Below are positions 45,005-55,353 of a stretch of DNA of 64,000 bases, piece by piece. A program made the translations under genes and the position numbers. Source of the stretch: Sphaerobacter thermophilus DSM 20745 (GTDB lineage: Bacteria; Chloroflexota; Chloroflexia; Thermomicrobiales; Thermomicrobiaceae); the NCBI RefSeq assembly GCF_000024985.1, contig NC_013523.1:2170001-2234000 (forward strand), given 5' to 3'. Numbering within the stretch: the first letter of the stretch is position 1; the number at the start of each line of letters is the position of its first letter. A model generated the notes under the pieces. That model searched no databases, was not told the origin of the DNA, and worked only from the letters and a program-made list of their open reading frames with translations.

Positions 45005-46045
45005 TTAGATCAATGCCAGGGCGACGCCGAGGAGCCCCGCCATCATCGAGATCAACCAGAAGCGCATCGTGATCTGCGTCTCCGACCAACCGAGCAACTC
45101 GAAGTGCAGGTGGATCGGCGTCATGCGGAAGATGCGCTTGCCCCCGGTCCACTTGAAGTAGGCCACCTGCAGCATCACCGACAGCGTCTCGGCCACAAAT
45201 ACGATGCCCACGATCGGCAGCAAGAGCCACTGCCCGGTCATGAAGGCCGCCGTTGCCAGCGACGCGCCGATCGCCAGCGCGCCGGTGTCGCCCATGAACA
45301 CCTGGGCCGGGTGGGCGTTGAACCAGAGGAAGCCCAGCAGCGAGCCGACCATCATGAAGCAGAAGGTCACCACCTGCACCTGACCCTGGAGGTAGGCGAT
45401 GATGCCGTAGGCCACGAAGGCCACTGCCGCCGTGCCGCCGGCCAGCGAGTCCAGCCCGTCGGTCAGGTTCACCGCGTTGGCGAAGCCGGAGATGCCGAGG
45501 ATGGCGATCGGGATGTAGAGCAGCCCGATCTCGTACTTCCCCATCGCCGGGATGTAGATGCTGCGCAGGCCGAGCGGGAAATAGAGGATCAGGGCGGAGA
45601 CCGTCGCGAAGGCCAGCAGCCAGATCATCTTGAAGCGCGCCGCCAGACCCTCCCGGTTGGTCCCCACCAGACTCATGCGGTCGTCGATCGCCCCCAGCGT
45701 GGCCGTGCAGATCAGGACGCCGACGGGCAGTAGCATGGATAGGCGCCCGGCGAGATTGAACGCGACCGTGGCCAGGAGCACCGGGATCGTGATCATGAAG
45801 CCACCCATGGTCGGCGTGCCGGTCTTGATGAAATGACCCTCGGGCTCCTCAATCCGGATCTGCTTGCCCACCTTCTTGGCCCGCAGGAACTGAATGAAGG
45901 GTCGCCCCATGCTGACCGTCATCAAGAAGGTGACGGCCGAGAGCCCGAGCGACACGGCCAGGTTGTGGTCCGGGTCCCGCGGCAGCAGGCTGTTGCTCCG
46001 TAGCAGCTCAAACAGATCGGCAACGATGTTGAGCGTCGGGATCAT
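45005..46045 (-). CDS. mraY: Phospho-N-acetylmuramoyl-pentapeptide-transferase MraY
   Basis: The product is 346 aa with about ten membrane helices. MraY motifs: GTPTMGGFMI, LGAIDDRMSL (the Asp pair), GFANAVNLTDGLDSLAGG, FMGDTGALAIGA and the MTPIHLHFELLGW loop near the C-terminus. It makes lipid I from UDP-MurNAc-pentapeptide and undecaprenyl phosphate. Its start overlaps the murF stop. Confidence 0.98.
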   Translation of the reverse strand: MIPTLNIVADLFELLRSNSLLPRDPDHNLAVSLGLSAVTFLMTVSMGRPFIQFLRAKKVGKQIRIEEPEGHFIKTGTPTMGGFMITIPVLLATVAFNLAGRLSMLLPVGVLICTATLGAIDDRMSLVGTNREGLAARFKMIWLLAFATVSALILYFPLGLRSIYIPAMGKYEIGLLYIPIAILGISGFANAVNLTDGLDSLAGGTAAVAFVAYGIIAYLQGQVQVVTFCFMMVGSLLGFLWFNAHPAQVFMGDTGALAIGASLATAAFMTGQWLLLPIVGIVFVAETLSVMLQVAYFKWTGGKRIFRMTPIHLHFELLGWSETQITMRFWLISMMAGLLGVALALI

Positions 46046-47433
46046 GCGGAGCGTGTCCGATCACGAAGCGCGGCCACCACGTGTTCCAGTTGGATCCCCC
46101 TCGACCCCTTCACCAGCACGACGTCCCCCTCGCGCATCGTCTCCTTCAGCGCGTCGATCAGATCCTGCTTGGTGTCTACCGCCACGACGGCATCAGGTGC
46201 CAGCCCGCTCGCGACCGCCTCGTCGGCGATGATCCGAGCACGCGGCCCCATGGTGAAGAGTCGATCGACTACCGCCGCGGCCCGCTTGCCGACGATCCGA
46301 TGCCCTTCCTCCTCGTAGCTCCCCAGCTCCAGCATGTCCCCGAAGGCCGCGATGCGTCGCCGAGCCGGCAGCTCGGCCAGCAGGTTCAGCGCCGCCAGGC
46401 TGGAGGTCGGGTTGGCGTTGTAGGTGTCGTCGATGAGCGTCGCCCCGCCGATTGCCGGCACCACCAGGAGCCGCAGTTGGATGCTCGGGTCGCGCAGGCC
46501 CGGCAGGGTCTCCTCGACGGACATCCCGAGCGCCAGACCGACGGACACCCCCGCCAGCACGGTGTGGACACTGTGCTGCCCCAGCAGCGGCACGTGCACG
46601 TGGTGGCGGCCCCCGTCCACCAGCAGGTCGAACGAGATGCCGTCCAACCCGTGGCTCTCGACGTTCTCGGCGCGGACCTCGCAGTCGGGCGCCAGACCGT
46701 AGCGGATGACCCGGCAGCGGCACTTGTCGGCCATGAGGCGCACCCGCAGGTCGTCGCCGTTCAGGACGGCCACCCCATCCTCCGGCAGCGAGGCCGGGAG
46801 TTCCGCCTTGGTGGCCGCGATCGCCTCCAGCGAACCCATGCGAGCCAGGTGGGAATGGCTGACGTTGGTGACGACGCCGATCGTTGGACGGGCGATCTCG
46901 GCCAGCCGCGAGATCTCCCCCGGCGCGTAGGCGCCGCCGATCTCGAGCACTACCACCTCAGTGTCGCTGCCGATCTCCATCAGGCTCAGCGGCAGGCCGA
47001 TCTCGTTGTTGAAGCTGCGCTGGCTGCGGATGGCGCGGAAGCGTTGGGAGGCAACCGACCAGACGACTTCCTTGGTGCTCGACTTCCCGATGCTCCCGGT
47101 GATGCCGACCACGGCCACGTCGTGGCTGTCGCGCCAGAACGCAGCCAGATCCTGCAAGCCCGCCACGGTGTCGGGCACCACGATCAATGGACCGAGCCCC
47201 TCTGGGAGGCGCGGCACGTGGGCGCGATCGACCAGGGCTGCCACGGCGCCGCGGGCGAAGGCCTCGGCCAGGAAGTCGTGCCCGTCCAGGCGCTCGCCCA
47301 CCACGGCGACGAAGAGGTCGCCCGGCTCGATCTCCCGCGAGTCGTGCCAGACCCGCCGCACCGGCGTGCCGAGGTCGGCCGCGCCGCGCAGTGCCCCGCG
47401 GGACCCTTCCAGCACCTCGCGCAGCGTCAACAT
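46042..47433 (-). CDS. murF: UDP-N-acetylmuramoyl-tripeptide--D-alanyl-D-alanine ligase
   Basis: The product is 463 aa from ATG 47431-47433 (MLTLREVLEG), with GGAG nine bases upstream. An ATG five codons earlier lies directly on GGAG and is less likely. P-loop GITGSIGKSSTKE, EIGGAYAPGEI, NVSHSHLARMGS and DDTYNANPTS, the last diagnostic of MurF rather than MurE. It adds D-Ala-D-Ala to complete the pentapeptide. No murE lies between it and the transpeptidase gene. Confidence 0.95.
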   Translation of the reverse strand: MLTLREVLEGSRGALRGAADLGTPVRRVWHDSREIEPGDLFVAVVGERLDGHDFLAEAFARGAVAALVDRAHVPRLPEGLGPLIVVPDTVAGLQDLAAFWRDSHDVAVVGITGSIGKSSTKEVVWSVASQRFRAIRSQRSFNNEIGLPLSLMEIGSDTEVVVLEIGGAYAPGEISRLAEIARPTIGVVTNVSHSHLARMGSLEAIAATKAELPASLPEDGVAVLNGDDLRVRLMADKCRCRVIRYGLAPDCEVRAENVESHGLDGISFDLLVDGGRHHVHVPLLGQHSVHTVLAGVSVGLALGMSVEETLPGLRDPSIQLRLLVVPAIGGATLIDDTYNANPTSSLAALNLLAELPARRRIAAFGDMLELGSYEEEGHRIVGKRAAAVVDRLFTMGPRARIIADEAVASGLAPDAVVAVDTKQDLIDALKETMREGDVVLVKGSRGIQLEHVVAALRDRTRSA

Positions 47434-47514
47434 GCTCACACTCTCCATCTCCGCCCAGGCACGGACGCCCGCGCCCGGGTGTGCCCGGCCGCTCCGGGCA
47501 ACACAGGGCACCGA

Positions 47515-49262
47515 TCAGGGCGTGCTCGATGTCGAGGGCGTGACCGGTGACCCGCTGGCAGCGTCCGGGTCACTCGGTGGAATGCCGTACAGCAGGAACA
47601 GTTCCTGGAAAATCTTCTGGAAGGCCGGACCGGCGGCAGTCTCGCCCCAGGGCGACTCCTGCGGCCGGTCGATCTTGACCAGAACGGTGAACTGTGGATC
47701 CTGCGAGGGCCCGTACCCGACCATCGAGGCGATCGTCGCATCCTCTTCGTAGCCGCCGTTGGGCGACGGGATCTGCGCCGTGCCGGTCTTGGCCGCGATG
47801 TCGTAGCCCGGCACCTTGAAGCGTTCGTAGGTGGTCTCCATCACCGTCGTCAGCATCTCGGTGATCTGACGCGATGTCTCCTCGGAGACCACGCGGCGCA
47901 CGACCTCCGGCTGGTTCACCTCGGTGCCGTCAGCCCGCTCGATCTCCTTGACCACGTACGGCTTCATCAGGTTGCCACCGTTGGCCAGAGCCGAGATGGC
48001 GTTGACCAACTGCAGCGGCGTCACCGCCAGCCCCTGGCCGAACGAGTGCGTGTAGAAGCTGGCAGGCGTCCAGTTCGGACCGCCCGGCAGCGGCAGCAGC
48101 CCGTCCGACTCAGCGGCCAGGTCGACGCCGGTCTGCTCCCCGATGCCGAACGACACCAGCCCCCGGTAGAAGCGGTCCTGGTTCACCAGGTCCGCCACCC
48201 ACATGATGCCGAGGTTGCTGGAGTGCTGCAGCACCTCGGTCATCGTCTCGGGGCCGAAATCCTGCTCCAGCGCGTTGGTGATCCGGGCGCCCCCCGGGAT
48301 AACCCGGGACTGTGCACCCTCCCAGGTGGTCGTCGGCGAGACCACGCCGGTTTCCAGCCCGAGCGCCATCACCAGCACCTTGAGAGTGGAACCCGGTTCG
48401 TAGGTCGAGCTGATGGCCGGGTTGTTGAAGAGGGCCGGGTCGGTTACCTGCTCGAACTGGTTGGGGTCGAACGACGGCCGGCTGGCCATGGCCAGGATCT
48501 CGCCCGTCTTGGGATTCTGGACGATGACCGTGCCGCCCGAGGCCCGCTGCTGGGCGATGGCCTCGTCAAGCGCCTGCTCAGCCACGCGCTGGACCGCGCT
48601 GTCGATCGTCAGGGTCAGATTCGCGCCGTCGATCGGCGGGTCCAGTGTGCTGCGACTCAATGCGATCACGTTCCCCGCGGCATCCCGCTCCCCGATGAGC
48701 TTCCCCGGCTCGCCCCCGACGATGTCGTTGTACGCCCCCTCGACACCGTAGGAGCCGACGTAATCGTAGTTGACGAAGCCTAGCACGTGCGAGGCGAAAT
48801 CACCCATCGGGTAGACCCGCCGCGGCTCGGGATCGAGCACGATCCCGGGCAGCTTCAACTCCCGGATCTTAGCCGACACCTCCGGGCTGAGCTGACGCTG
48901 GAGCCAGACCCACTCCAGATTGGGGTCAGTCAGCCGCTCGTAGATGTAGTCGACGCTGCGACCGATCAGCGGCGCCAACAGCTCCGCCGTCAGGCGTGGA
49001 TCCTCGATCTTGTCCACGATGGCCACCACCCGGTCGACCGGCATGTTGGTCGCCAGCGGGCGGCCGCGCGCGTCGCGGATATCGCCCCGCTGGGCCGGGA
49101 CGTCCTCCTCCCGGTAGCGGATGGCGTGCGCCTCGGCGGCCAGCTCGTGGCTGCGCACCACCTGGAACGACACGACGCGGTAGCTGATCGCCAGCGAGAA
49201 GATCAGGAACGCGGCGAACAGCACGTTGATCCGGCGGCGGGGGATGGCATAGGGACGGCGCA

Positions 49263-49263
<1 letters not shown>
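47515..49263 (-). CDS. ftsI: Class B penicillin-binding protein (FtsI/PBP2-like transpeptidase)
   Basis: The product is 582 aa from ATG 49261-49263, overlapping the ftsL-like stop (TGATG). An N-terminal membrane helix (INVLFAAFLIFSLAISYRVV) is followed by a pedestal/dimerisation domain (about 50-210) and a transpeptidase domain with S292-T-L-K295, S348-S-N350 and K492-T-G. It cross-links septal peptidoglycan outside the cell with FtsW. A PASTA domain is absent and the C-terminus is a short Ser/Thr/Pro-rich tail. Confidence 0.95.
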
Positions 49264-50740
<1,477 letters not shown>

Positions 50741-50744
50741 CTAG

Positions 50745-51173
50745 TTAGATCAGCGAGGCCAGCCGCTGCGCGATGCTGGAGCCCTCGCTGTCCATCATCT
50801 CGGCCTGAGCCTCCCACTGCTCCGGGCTCCAAATCTCGATGTAGGTGTGCATGCCGACCACGATCGCCTCGCGGTCCAGACCGGCATAGCGTCGCAGGTC
50901 AGGGGGAATGAGGATGCGGCCCTGGCGATCGAACTCGGCGGTGGCGGCCTCAGCGAACACCATGCGCCGGAAGGTACGAGCGTCCGGGTCGCTGATGGGG
51001 AGGGCGGACACCTTCTCCGCCAGCGGCTGCCAGGCGGCCATCGGGTAGAGGGAGAGGCAGCGATCGATACCGCGCGTGATCACGACGTCGGAACCGAGCG
51101 CCTCGCGGAAGCGCGCCGGGATCGCCAGCCGTCCTTTGGCATCCAGATTGTGGCTGTAGCGCCCGAGGAACAC
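50745..51173 (-). CDS. mraZ: Transcriptional regulator MraZ
   Basis: The product is 142 aa. Two SpoVT/AbrB-like halves carry the DxKGR-type signature: YSHNLDAKGRLAIPARFREAL (about 6-26) and EFDRQGRILIPPDLRRYAGL (about 80-99). MraZ forms a ring and represses its own dcw operon by binding repeated GTGGG-type boxes, which are visible upstream at 51305-51340. Confidence 0.97.
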   Translation of the reverse strand: MFLGRYSHNLDAKGRLAIPARFREALGSDVVITRGIDRCLSLYPMAAWQPLAEKVSALPISDPDARTFRRMVFAEAATAEFDRQGRILIPPDLRRYAGLDREAIVVGMHTYIEIWSPEQWEAQAEMMDSEGSSIAQRLASLI

Positions 51174-51290
51174 GCGTCCCCACCTCTAGCCGCCGCGGTG
51201 CGCTGGCCTGCTCCGCGGCCCCCGATCACCCCGAGGTCCGACCGGCGGCTGCACCTTCCCGAGGGGGTGCGAACCCCACTCGCCGGCATG

Positions 51291-51341
51291 TTATCCACAT
51301 CGGACCCCACTTATCCCCACTTCTCCCCACCCTTATCCACA
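51291..51341 (+). promoter_or_regulatory. DnaA-box cluster in the dcw promoter
   Basis: Two perfect DnaA boxes TTATCCACA (51291-51299 and 51333-51341) flank a one-mismatch box TTATCCCCA (51311-51319). All are in one orientation. They interleave with the MraZ boxes and the upstream one touches the -10 element. Confidence 0.65.
51305..51340 (-). promoter_or_regulatory. Candidate MraZ operator (GTGGGG boxes at 10-bp spacing)
   Basis: On the minus strand GTGGGG occurs at 51325-51330, 51315-51320 and 51305-51310, exactly 10 bp apart, with a fourth related GTGGAT at 51335-51340 in the same phase. Characterised MraZ operators consist of such regularly spaced direct repeats downstream of or overlapping the promoter. 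Confidence 0.75.
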
Positions 51342-51368
51342 TTATACTGGCCGCCACCCACTCCGCAA
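51341..51368 (-). promoter_or_regulatory. dcw operon promoter
   Basis: Perfect TATAAT on the minus strand (51341-51346) with TTGCGG 16 bases upstream (51363-51368). The start would fall near 51334, inside the DnaA/MraZ box cluster, giving a leader of about 160 bases before mraZ. Confidence 0.75.
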
Positions 51369-51520
51369 TGCTCTTTATGACAACTAGATCCATTTGTTCG
51401 TACAGATTGTCCGTTCACGCGCCCCGGATCGACCCCACGTGAGCGAGCTCGTGGCACTGGATGTGATGCATCGGCAACGAATCGAACACCACGTGTCGCA
51501 CCTAGAAAGGACGTACACGG

Positions 51521-51901
51521 ATGCACCAGGAATCGCGCGAATTCGACCTGACCGAACGCCTGCGCATCTCGACCCTGATCATCGTCCTCGTCGCGATCTG
51601 GCTCATGCTCTCGCCGTTCGTCCTGGACTACAACCATCTGCGCGACTCGGCCTGGAACGCGATCGCCGTGGCCTGGGTGGCAGCGTTCATCGCCGGGCTG
51701 CGCGTCACCGGCGCAGCGGACGAGGGCTGGCTGAGCTGGGTGAACGCGCTGATCGGGCTCTACCTGATCGCATCGCCGTGGATCTGGGGCGACGCGGACA
51801 ACCTGACCCTGGTGGTGAACCACGTGATATGCGGCCTGTTCATCACCAGCATGGCCGCCTGGTCCGCGCTCGGCACCCCCACCCTGACCTCCCGAGCCTG
51901 A
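51521..51901 (+). CDS. SPW-repeat membrane protein
   Basis: The product is 126 aa from ATG 51521 (GAAAGGA upstream). Two tandem two-helix units each contain the motif: IWLMLSPFVLDYN (about 26-38) and LYLIASPWIWGD (about 82-93). Four membrane helices are predicted. Function is unknown. It is divergent from the dcw promoter and is the better-conserved relative of the 30343-30693 protein. Confidence 0.85.
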   Translation: MHQESREFDLTERLRISTLIIVLVAIWLMLSPFVLDYNHLRDSAWNAIAVAWVAAFIAGLRVTGAADEGWLSWVNALIGLYLIASPWIWGDADNLTLVVNHVICGLFITSMAAWSALGTPTLTSRA

Positions 51902-51968
51902 CCCCCAGCGGCCTGGTGCCGGGCACGACTCAGGGGCGCAGGCGTCGTCGCCCAGCCCCCTCAAGGCG

Positions 51969-52016
51969 CCCCCTCTCCCAACGTTGGGAGAGGGGGTTGG
52001 GGGTGAGGGCCAAACC
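51969..52016. repeat. Interspersed palindrome, copy 7
   Basis: CCCCCTCTCCCAACGTTGGGAGAGGGGG at 51969-51996, a perfect palindrome, followed by a GGGGGTGAGGGC tail. It lies between convergent genes. Confidence 0.9.
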
Positions 52017-52043
52017 CACGGAGTCAGGCGGCATAACGAAAAC

Positions 52044-52065
52044 GGGGCACCATGCGTGGTGCCCC
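52044..52065 (-). terminator. Intrinsic terminator of the 52086-52961 gene
   Basis: GGGGCACC (52044-52051) pairs with GGTGCCCC (52058-52065) around six bases. On the minus strand it is followed by GTTTTCGTT. It starts 21 bases past the stop. Confidence 0.75.
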
Positions 52066-52085
52066 TGCCGGGTTTGGTCGGTGAC

Positions 52086-52961
52086 TCACACCTTGGGAAG
52101 GCGATCGCCGAGGGCGTCGGCGATTTCGTCGTGGATCGCAGCCAGGCGGGCGCGCTCGCGGGCCAACACCCGCAGCCGCTCCAGGTCGGTCGTCCCCGAG
52201 GCCGGCATCGTCGCCAGCAGCGCCGTGTAGCTCGCGAGCGCGTCGATGGCCCGCGTCAGCAACTCGTCCGGCACCGGTTCGCTCGGGCTCGGGTCGGGCA
52301 GCGCCCGGCCGATCGGGTCGGCAACGCTGCTGCGCAGCACCCGGGCCTGCTCACGCAGGCTCGCCAGCTCCCCCTTCGAGGGCCAGCTCTTCGGGTCGTC
52401 GGGGAGCGCTGCCAGCGCGGCCGAAGCCAGACGGCTGAACTCCCGCACCTGCAGGACGCGCCGCTCCGTGGCGGTGTTCGCCGACTCGATCTCCAGCAAG
52501 CGACGCCGGTCGGGCCGCGGGACCTCGACCTTCCCCGTGCGCCCCGCCGGGACCTCCGCGACAGGCATCGCCGGGGCGGGTAGCGGCGTGGTGGCCTCCG
52601 ACCCCGTCAGGAAGAGGAACAGGAACCCGGCGCCCATGAGCGGCACCAGCCCGAACAGGGCAGCCGGGGCCGCGCTCAGGAGGGCCGTCGCCCCCACGGT
52701 CACGGCCAGCGCACCGAGCTTCACGTTCTGGTCGTGGCGGGTGTAGCGCCAGAGGAAGTAGAGCCCGGCCGGGTAGACAATCATGCCGGTGATGGCGCGC
52801 TTCGTCCGCAGCGAGAGTGACGACCGCCACAGCAGCACGAAGAGGTAGACCACGCCCGCCAGCGCCAGCAGCGCGAGCAACGGCACGATGAGGCTAATCA
52901 GTATCACAAAGAGGATGAAGGCTCCGAACGCGAGACATCCCACCCGCGCTAGCTGGTACAT
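52086..52961 (-). CDS. Membrane protein with C-terminal helical domain, function unknown
   Basis: The product is 291 aa from ATG 52959-52961, preceded by GGAGGAGGTGGGG. A longer frame exists but has no support. The N-terminal half has about five hydrophobic segments (FGAFILFVILISLIVPLLALLALAGVVYLFVLLW, ITGMIVYPAGLYFLW, LGALAVTVGATALLSAAPAALFGLVPLMGAGFLFLFL). The C-terminal half (about 145-291) is charged and helical (RRRLLEIESANTATERRVLQVREF..., DLERLRVLARERARLAAIHDEIADAL), probably coiled coil in the cytoplasm. No family is recognised. Confidence 0.75.
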   Translation of the reverse strand: MYQLARVGCLAFGAFILFVILISLIVPLLALLALAGVVYLFVLLWRSSLSLRTKRAITGMIVYPAGLYFLWRYTRHDQNVKLGALAVTVGATALLSAAPAALFGLVPLMGAGFLFLFLTGSEATTPLPAPAMPVAEVPAGRTGKVEVPRPDRRRLLEIESANTATERRVLQVREFSRLASAALAALPDDPKSWPSKGELASLREQARVLRSSVADPIGRALPDPSPSEPVPDELLTRAIDALASYTALLATMPASGTTDLERLRVLARERARLAAIHDEIADALGDRLPKV

Positions 52962-53185
52962 CTCGCCCCACCTCCTCCGATCACCGTGGCGCTGGGCGGC
53001 CAGCACAGCGTGTCTCACCTTGAGGATAACTGGGCGGGATCGCTGGATCAATGTCCGTTGGGACAGGATGTCCCTGACAACCGCAAGCGGAAGGCCATCC
53101 CTCCCGCTCGCTTCGCAACGAACTCGCCGTTCCCTCGGCTCCGCTGCAGCCGCCCCGCACGGCTGGGAGGTCAGGCAGCGAGCAC

Positions 53186-53290
53186 CTAGCGCGCCGCCTG
53201 GACGAACTTCTCCAAATTTGGGCAGCAGCGCTCTTCCAGCGGCTTGCTGTACGGCACCGGGGAGAGGAGTTCCGCTCGGTCGGCGGTCAC
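53186..53290 (-). CDS. Possible 34-residue protein coupled to the acyl-CoA carboxylase operon
   Basis: GTG at 53288-53290 overlaps the stop of the biotin carboxylase gene (GTGA). The frame runs 34 codons to TAG at 53186-53188 and encodes a peptide with a central PYSKPLEERCCPNLEKFV segment. The adjacent Cys pair is notable. The four-base overlap and the operon position suggest translational coupling, but the length is too short for certainty and no family is recognised. Confidence 0.4.
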   Translation of the reverse strand: MTADRAELLSPVPYSKPLEERCCPNLEKFVQAAR

Positions 53291-55065
53291 GATGCGCCGT
53301 CCGCCTCGATCCGGGCCAGCCGCGCCCCGATCTGCACCGTCTGCCCGGGCGCCACGTCGACCGCACGCACCACACCGTCGTGCGGCGCGGTGATCTCATT
53401 CTCCATCTTCATCGCCTCGATGACGCAGACGAGATCCCCCTGCCGCACACGGTCGCCCTCCGCCACGGCGACCGAGAGGACGGTCCCCTGGATCGGGCTG
53501 GTCAGATCTTCGCGCCCGGCCGGGGCAGTCGAGCCGGACCGCGACGAACTCACGCGCGGACGGGAGCGCCGCGCCGGGCGCGCATCGCCGGCCGGGAAGA
53601 GCCGGACGTCGAAGCGCTTCCCCGCCACTTCGACCACGTAGACCTCCGGCTCCGCGGGCGGATCCGCCGGCGCCGGGTTCGATGCAGCAGTACCGGCCGC
53701 GGCCGCCAGACCCTCCAGCACCTCCGGGTGGCGCTCCAGGAACCGCGTGTCGAACGTACCCTCGCGGAAGGACGGCACGGCCAGCACCGCCCGGTGGAAC
53801 GGGATCGTCGTGGCCACGCCCTCGACGGCGAACTCGTCGAGCGCCCGGCCCAGTCGCGTCAGCGCCTCGTCCCGGTCACGACCCCAGACGATGAGCTTGG
53901 CGATCAGTGAGTCGTACTGCGGAAGGATGGTGAAACCGGGCTCGGCGGCGCTGTCGACCCGCACGCCGAAGCCGGCCGGAGCGCGATAGGTCGTGATCTG
54001 CCCGGGGGTCGGGGTGAAGCCACGGGCCGGGTCCTCGGCATTGATGCGCACCTCGATCGCGTGCCCGAGGAGCGGGACGTTGGAGTCGAAGGAGAGCGGG
54101 CAGCCGGCCGCTACCCGGATCTGCTCCTTGACCAGGTCGATCCCGGTCACCAGCTCCGTCACCGGGTGCTCGACCTGAATGCGGGTGTTCATCTCAATGA
54201 AGAAGAACTCGCCATCCTGGTACAGGAACTCGACCGTCCCCGCGCCGCGGTAGCCCACCGCGCGGGCCAGCGCCACGGCCGTCTCCCCCATCCGCCTGCG
54301 GGTTGCCGCGTCGATGGCGGGGGACGGGCTCTCTTCGATCAGCTTCTGATGGCGCCGCTGGATCGAGCAGTCACGCTCGCCGAGCGCGACGACGTTGCCG
54401 TGGGCGTCGGCGAAGACCTGAACCTCGACGTGCCGCGGGTGGTCCAGGTAGCGCTCGACGTAGACCGTCGGGTCGCCGAAGTAGCGCTCAGCCTCGCCGG
54501 ACGCCGCGCGGTGTGCCTCAGCCACCTCTCCCGCATCCCACACGACGCGGAACCCGCGCCCACCACCCCCGGCCGCCGCCTTGATGGCGATCGGATAGCC
54601 GTGCGCCGCGCCGAAGGCGGCCGCACCGTCGGCATCGACCGGCCCGTCGCTGCCGGGCACCACCGGCACCCCGGCATCCTGTGCCACCCGGCGCGCGGCC
54701 ACCTTGTCCCCCATGGCCGCGATCGCCTCCGGCGGCGGGCCGATGAAGACGATACCGGCCTCGGCGCACGCGCGAGCAAAGTCGGCGTTTTCGGCCAGGA
54801 AGCCGTAGCCGGGATGGACCGCCTCGGCTCCGGCGGCGCGCGCGACTTCGAGCAGGGCGGCGATGTCGAGGTAGGGCAGCGGCTGCGTGGAGGGGATACG
54901 GTAGGCCTCGTCGGCGTAGCGCACGTGCGGGGCGTCCCGCTCGTCGTCGCCGTAGACCGCGACGCTCGCGATGCCCAGCTCGCGGCACGCGCGCATCACC
55001 CGCAGCGCGATCTCGCCACGGTTGGCCACCAGGACCTTCCGAAACGCCGGCACCCGCCCGTCCAA
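53287..55065 (-). CDS. Acyl-CoA carboxylase alpha subunit (biotin carboxylase plus biotin carboxyl carrier domain)
   Basis: The product is 592 aa from a TTG at 55063-55065, chosen because AAAGGGAGG lies six bases upstream. Biotin carboxylase domain: KVLVANRGEIALRVMRACRELG, AAGGGGRGFRVV (ATP-grasp loop), CSIQRRHQKLIEESPSP and EMNTRIQVEHPVTELVTGIDL. The C-terminal carrier domain has the biotinylation site EAMKMEN (about 545-551). It carboxylates biotin with ATP and bicarbonate. Nearby mutase and epimerase genes suggest propionyl-CoA as the acyl acceptor, though acetyl-CoA cannot be excluded. Confidence 0.96.
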   Translation of the reverse strand: MDGRVPAFRKVLVANRGEIALRVMRACRELGIASVAVYGDDERDAPHVRYADEAYRIPSTQPLPYLDIAALLEVARAAGAEAVHPGYGFLAENADFARACAEAGIVFIGPPPEAIAAMGDKVAARRVAQDAGVPVVPGSDGPVDADGAAAFGAAHGYPIAIKAAAGGGGRGFRVVWDAGEVAEAHRAASGEAERYFGDPTVYVERYLDHPRHVEVQVFADAHGNVVALGERDCSIQRRHQKLIEESPSPAIDAATRRRMGETAVALARAVGYRGAGTVEFLYQDGEFFFIEMNTRIQVEHPVTELVTGIDLVKEQIRVAAGCPLSFDSNVPLLGHAIEVRINAEDPARGFTPTPGQITTYRAPAGFGVRVDSAAEPGFTILPQYDSLIAKLIVWGRDRDEALTRLGRALDEFAVEGVATTIPFHRAVLAVPSFREGTFDTRFLERHPEVLEGLAAAAGTAASNPAPADPPAEPEVYVVEVAGKRFDVRLFPAGDARPARRSRPRVSSSRSGSTAPAGREDLTSPIQGTVLSVAVAEGDRVRQGDLVCVIEAMKMENEITAPHDGVVRAVDVAPGQTVQIGARLARIEADGAS

Positions 55066-55116
55066 GTGCTGCCTCCCTTTGCTCTCCTCTGCTCCGCGTC
55101 CTCCGCACGCGCCGCG

Positions 55117-55353
55117 CTACCGCACAGTGCCCAGCCGCGCCGCCCGCGCCCAGCCGCCCGGCGTCGGGCCGACCTCCCGTGCGCGCATCGCCTCACGCCG
55201 CCCCGCCTCCACCCAGGCAGGCATCGGCGCCGGCCCCGCCTCGTCTTGCCGCGCCTTGCGCGCTCGCAGCACGGCGCCGATGGCCGCCAGCTCCTCCGGC
55301 GACGGCTGCGGCCGGACTTCCACCCGCCCTAGCGACCGCGTCTCCTCGATCAT
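55117..55353 (-). CDS. Acyl-CoA carboxylase epsilon-like subunit
   Basis: The product is 78 aa from ATG 55351-55353, overlapping the carboxyltransferase stop (ATGA). The core [19 protein letters not shown] followed by a basic linker and a [13 protein letters not shown]...W segment resembles the small epsilon subunits of actinobacterial acyl-CoA carboxylases, which help hold alpha and beta together. Its position between the beta and alpha genes supports the call. The family is short, so similarity is weak. Confidence 0.7.
   Translation of the reverse strand: MIEETRSLGRVEVRPQPSPEELAAIGAVLRARKARQDEAGPAPMPAWVEAGRREAMRAREVGPTPGGWARAARLGTVR

Noticed and set aside
51291-51341. DnaA-box cluster as the chromosomal origin
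   Set aside because: Only three boxes, no AT-rich unwinding region, and no dnaA or dnaN nearby. The site is within the mraZ promoter.
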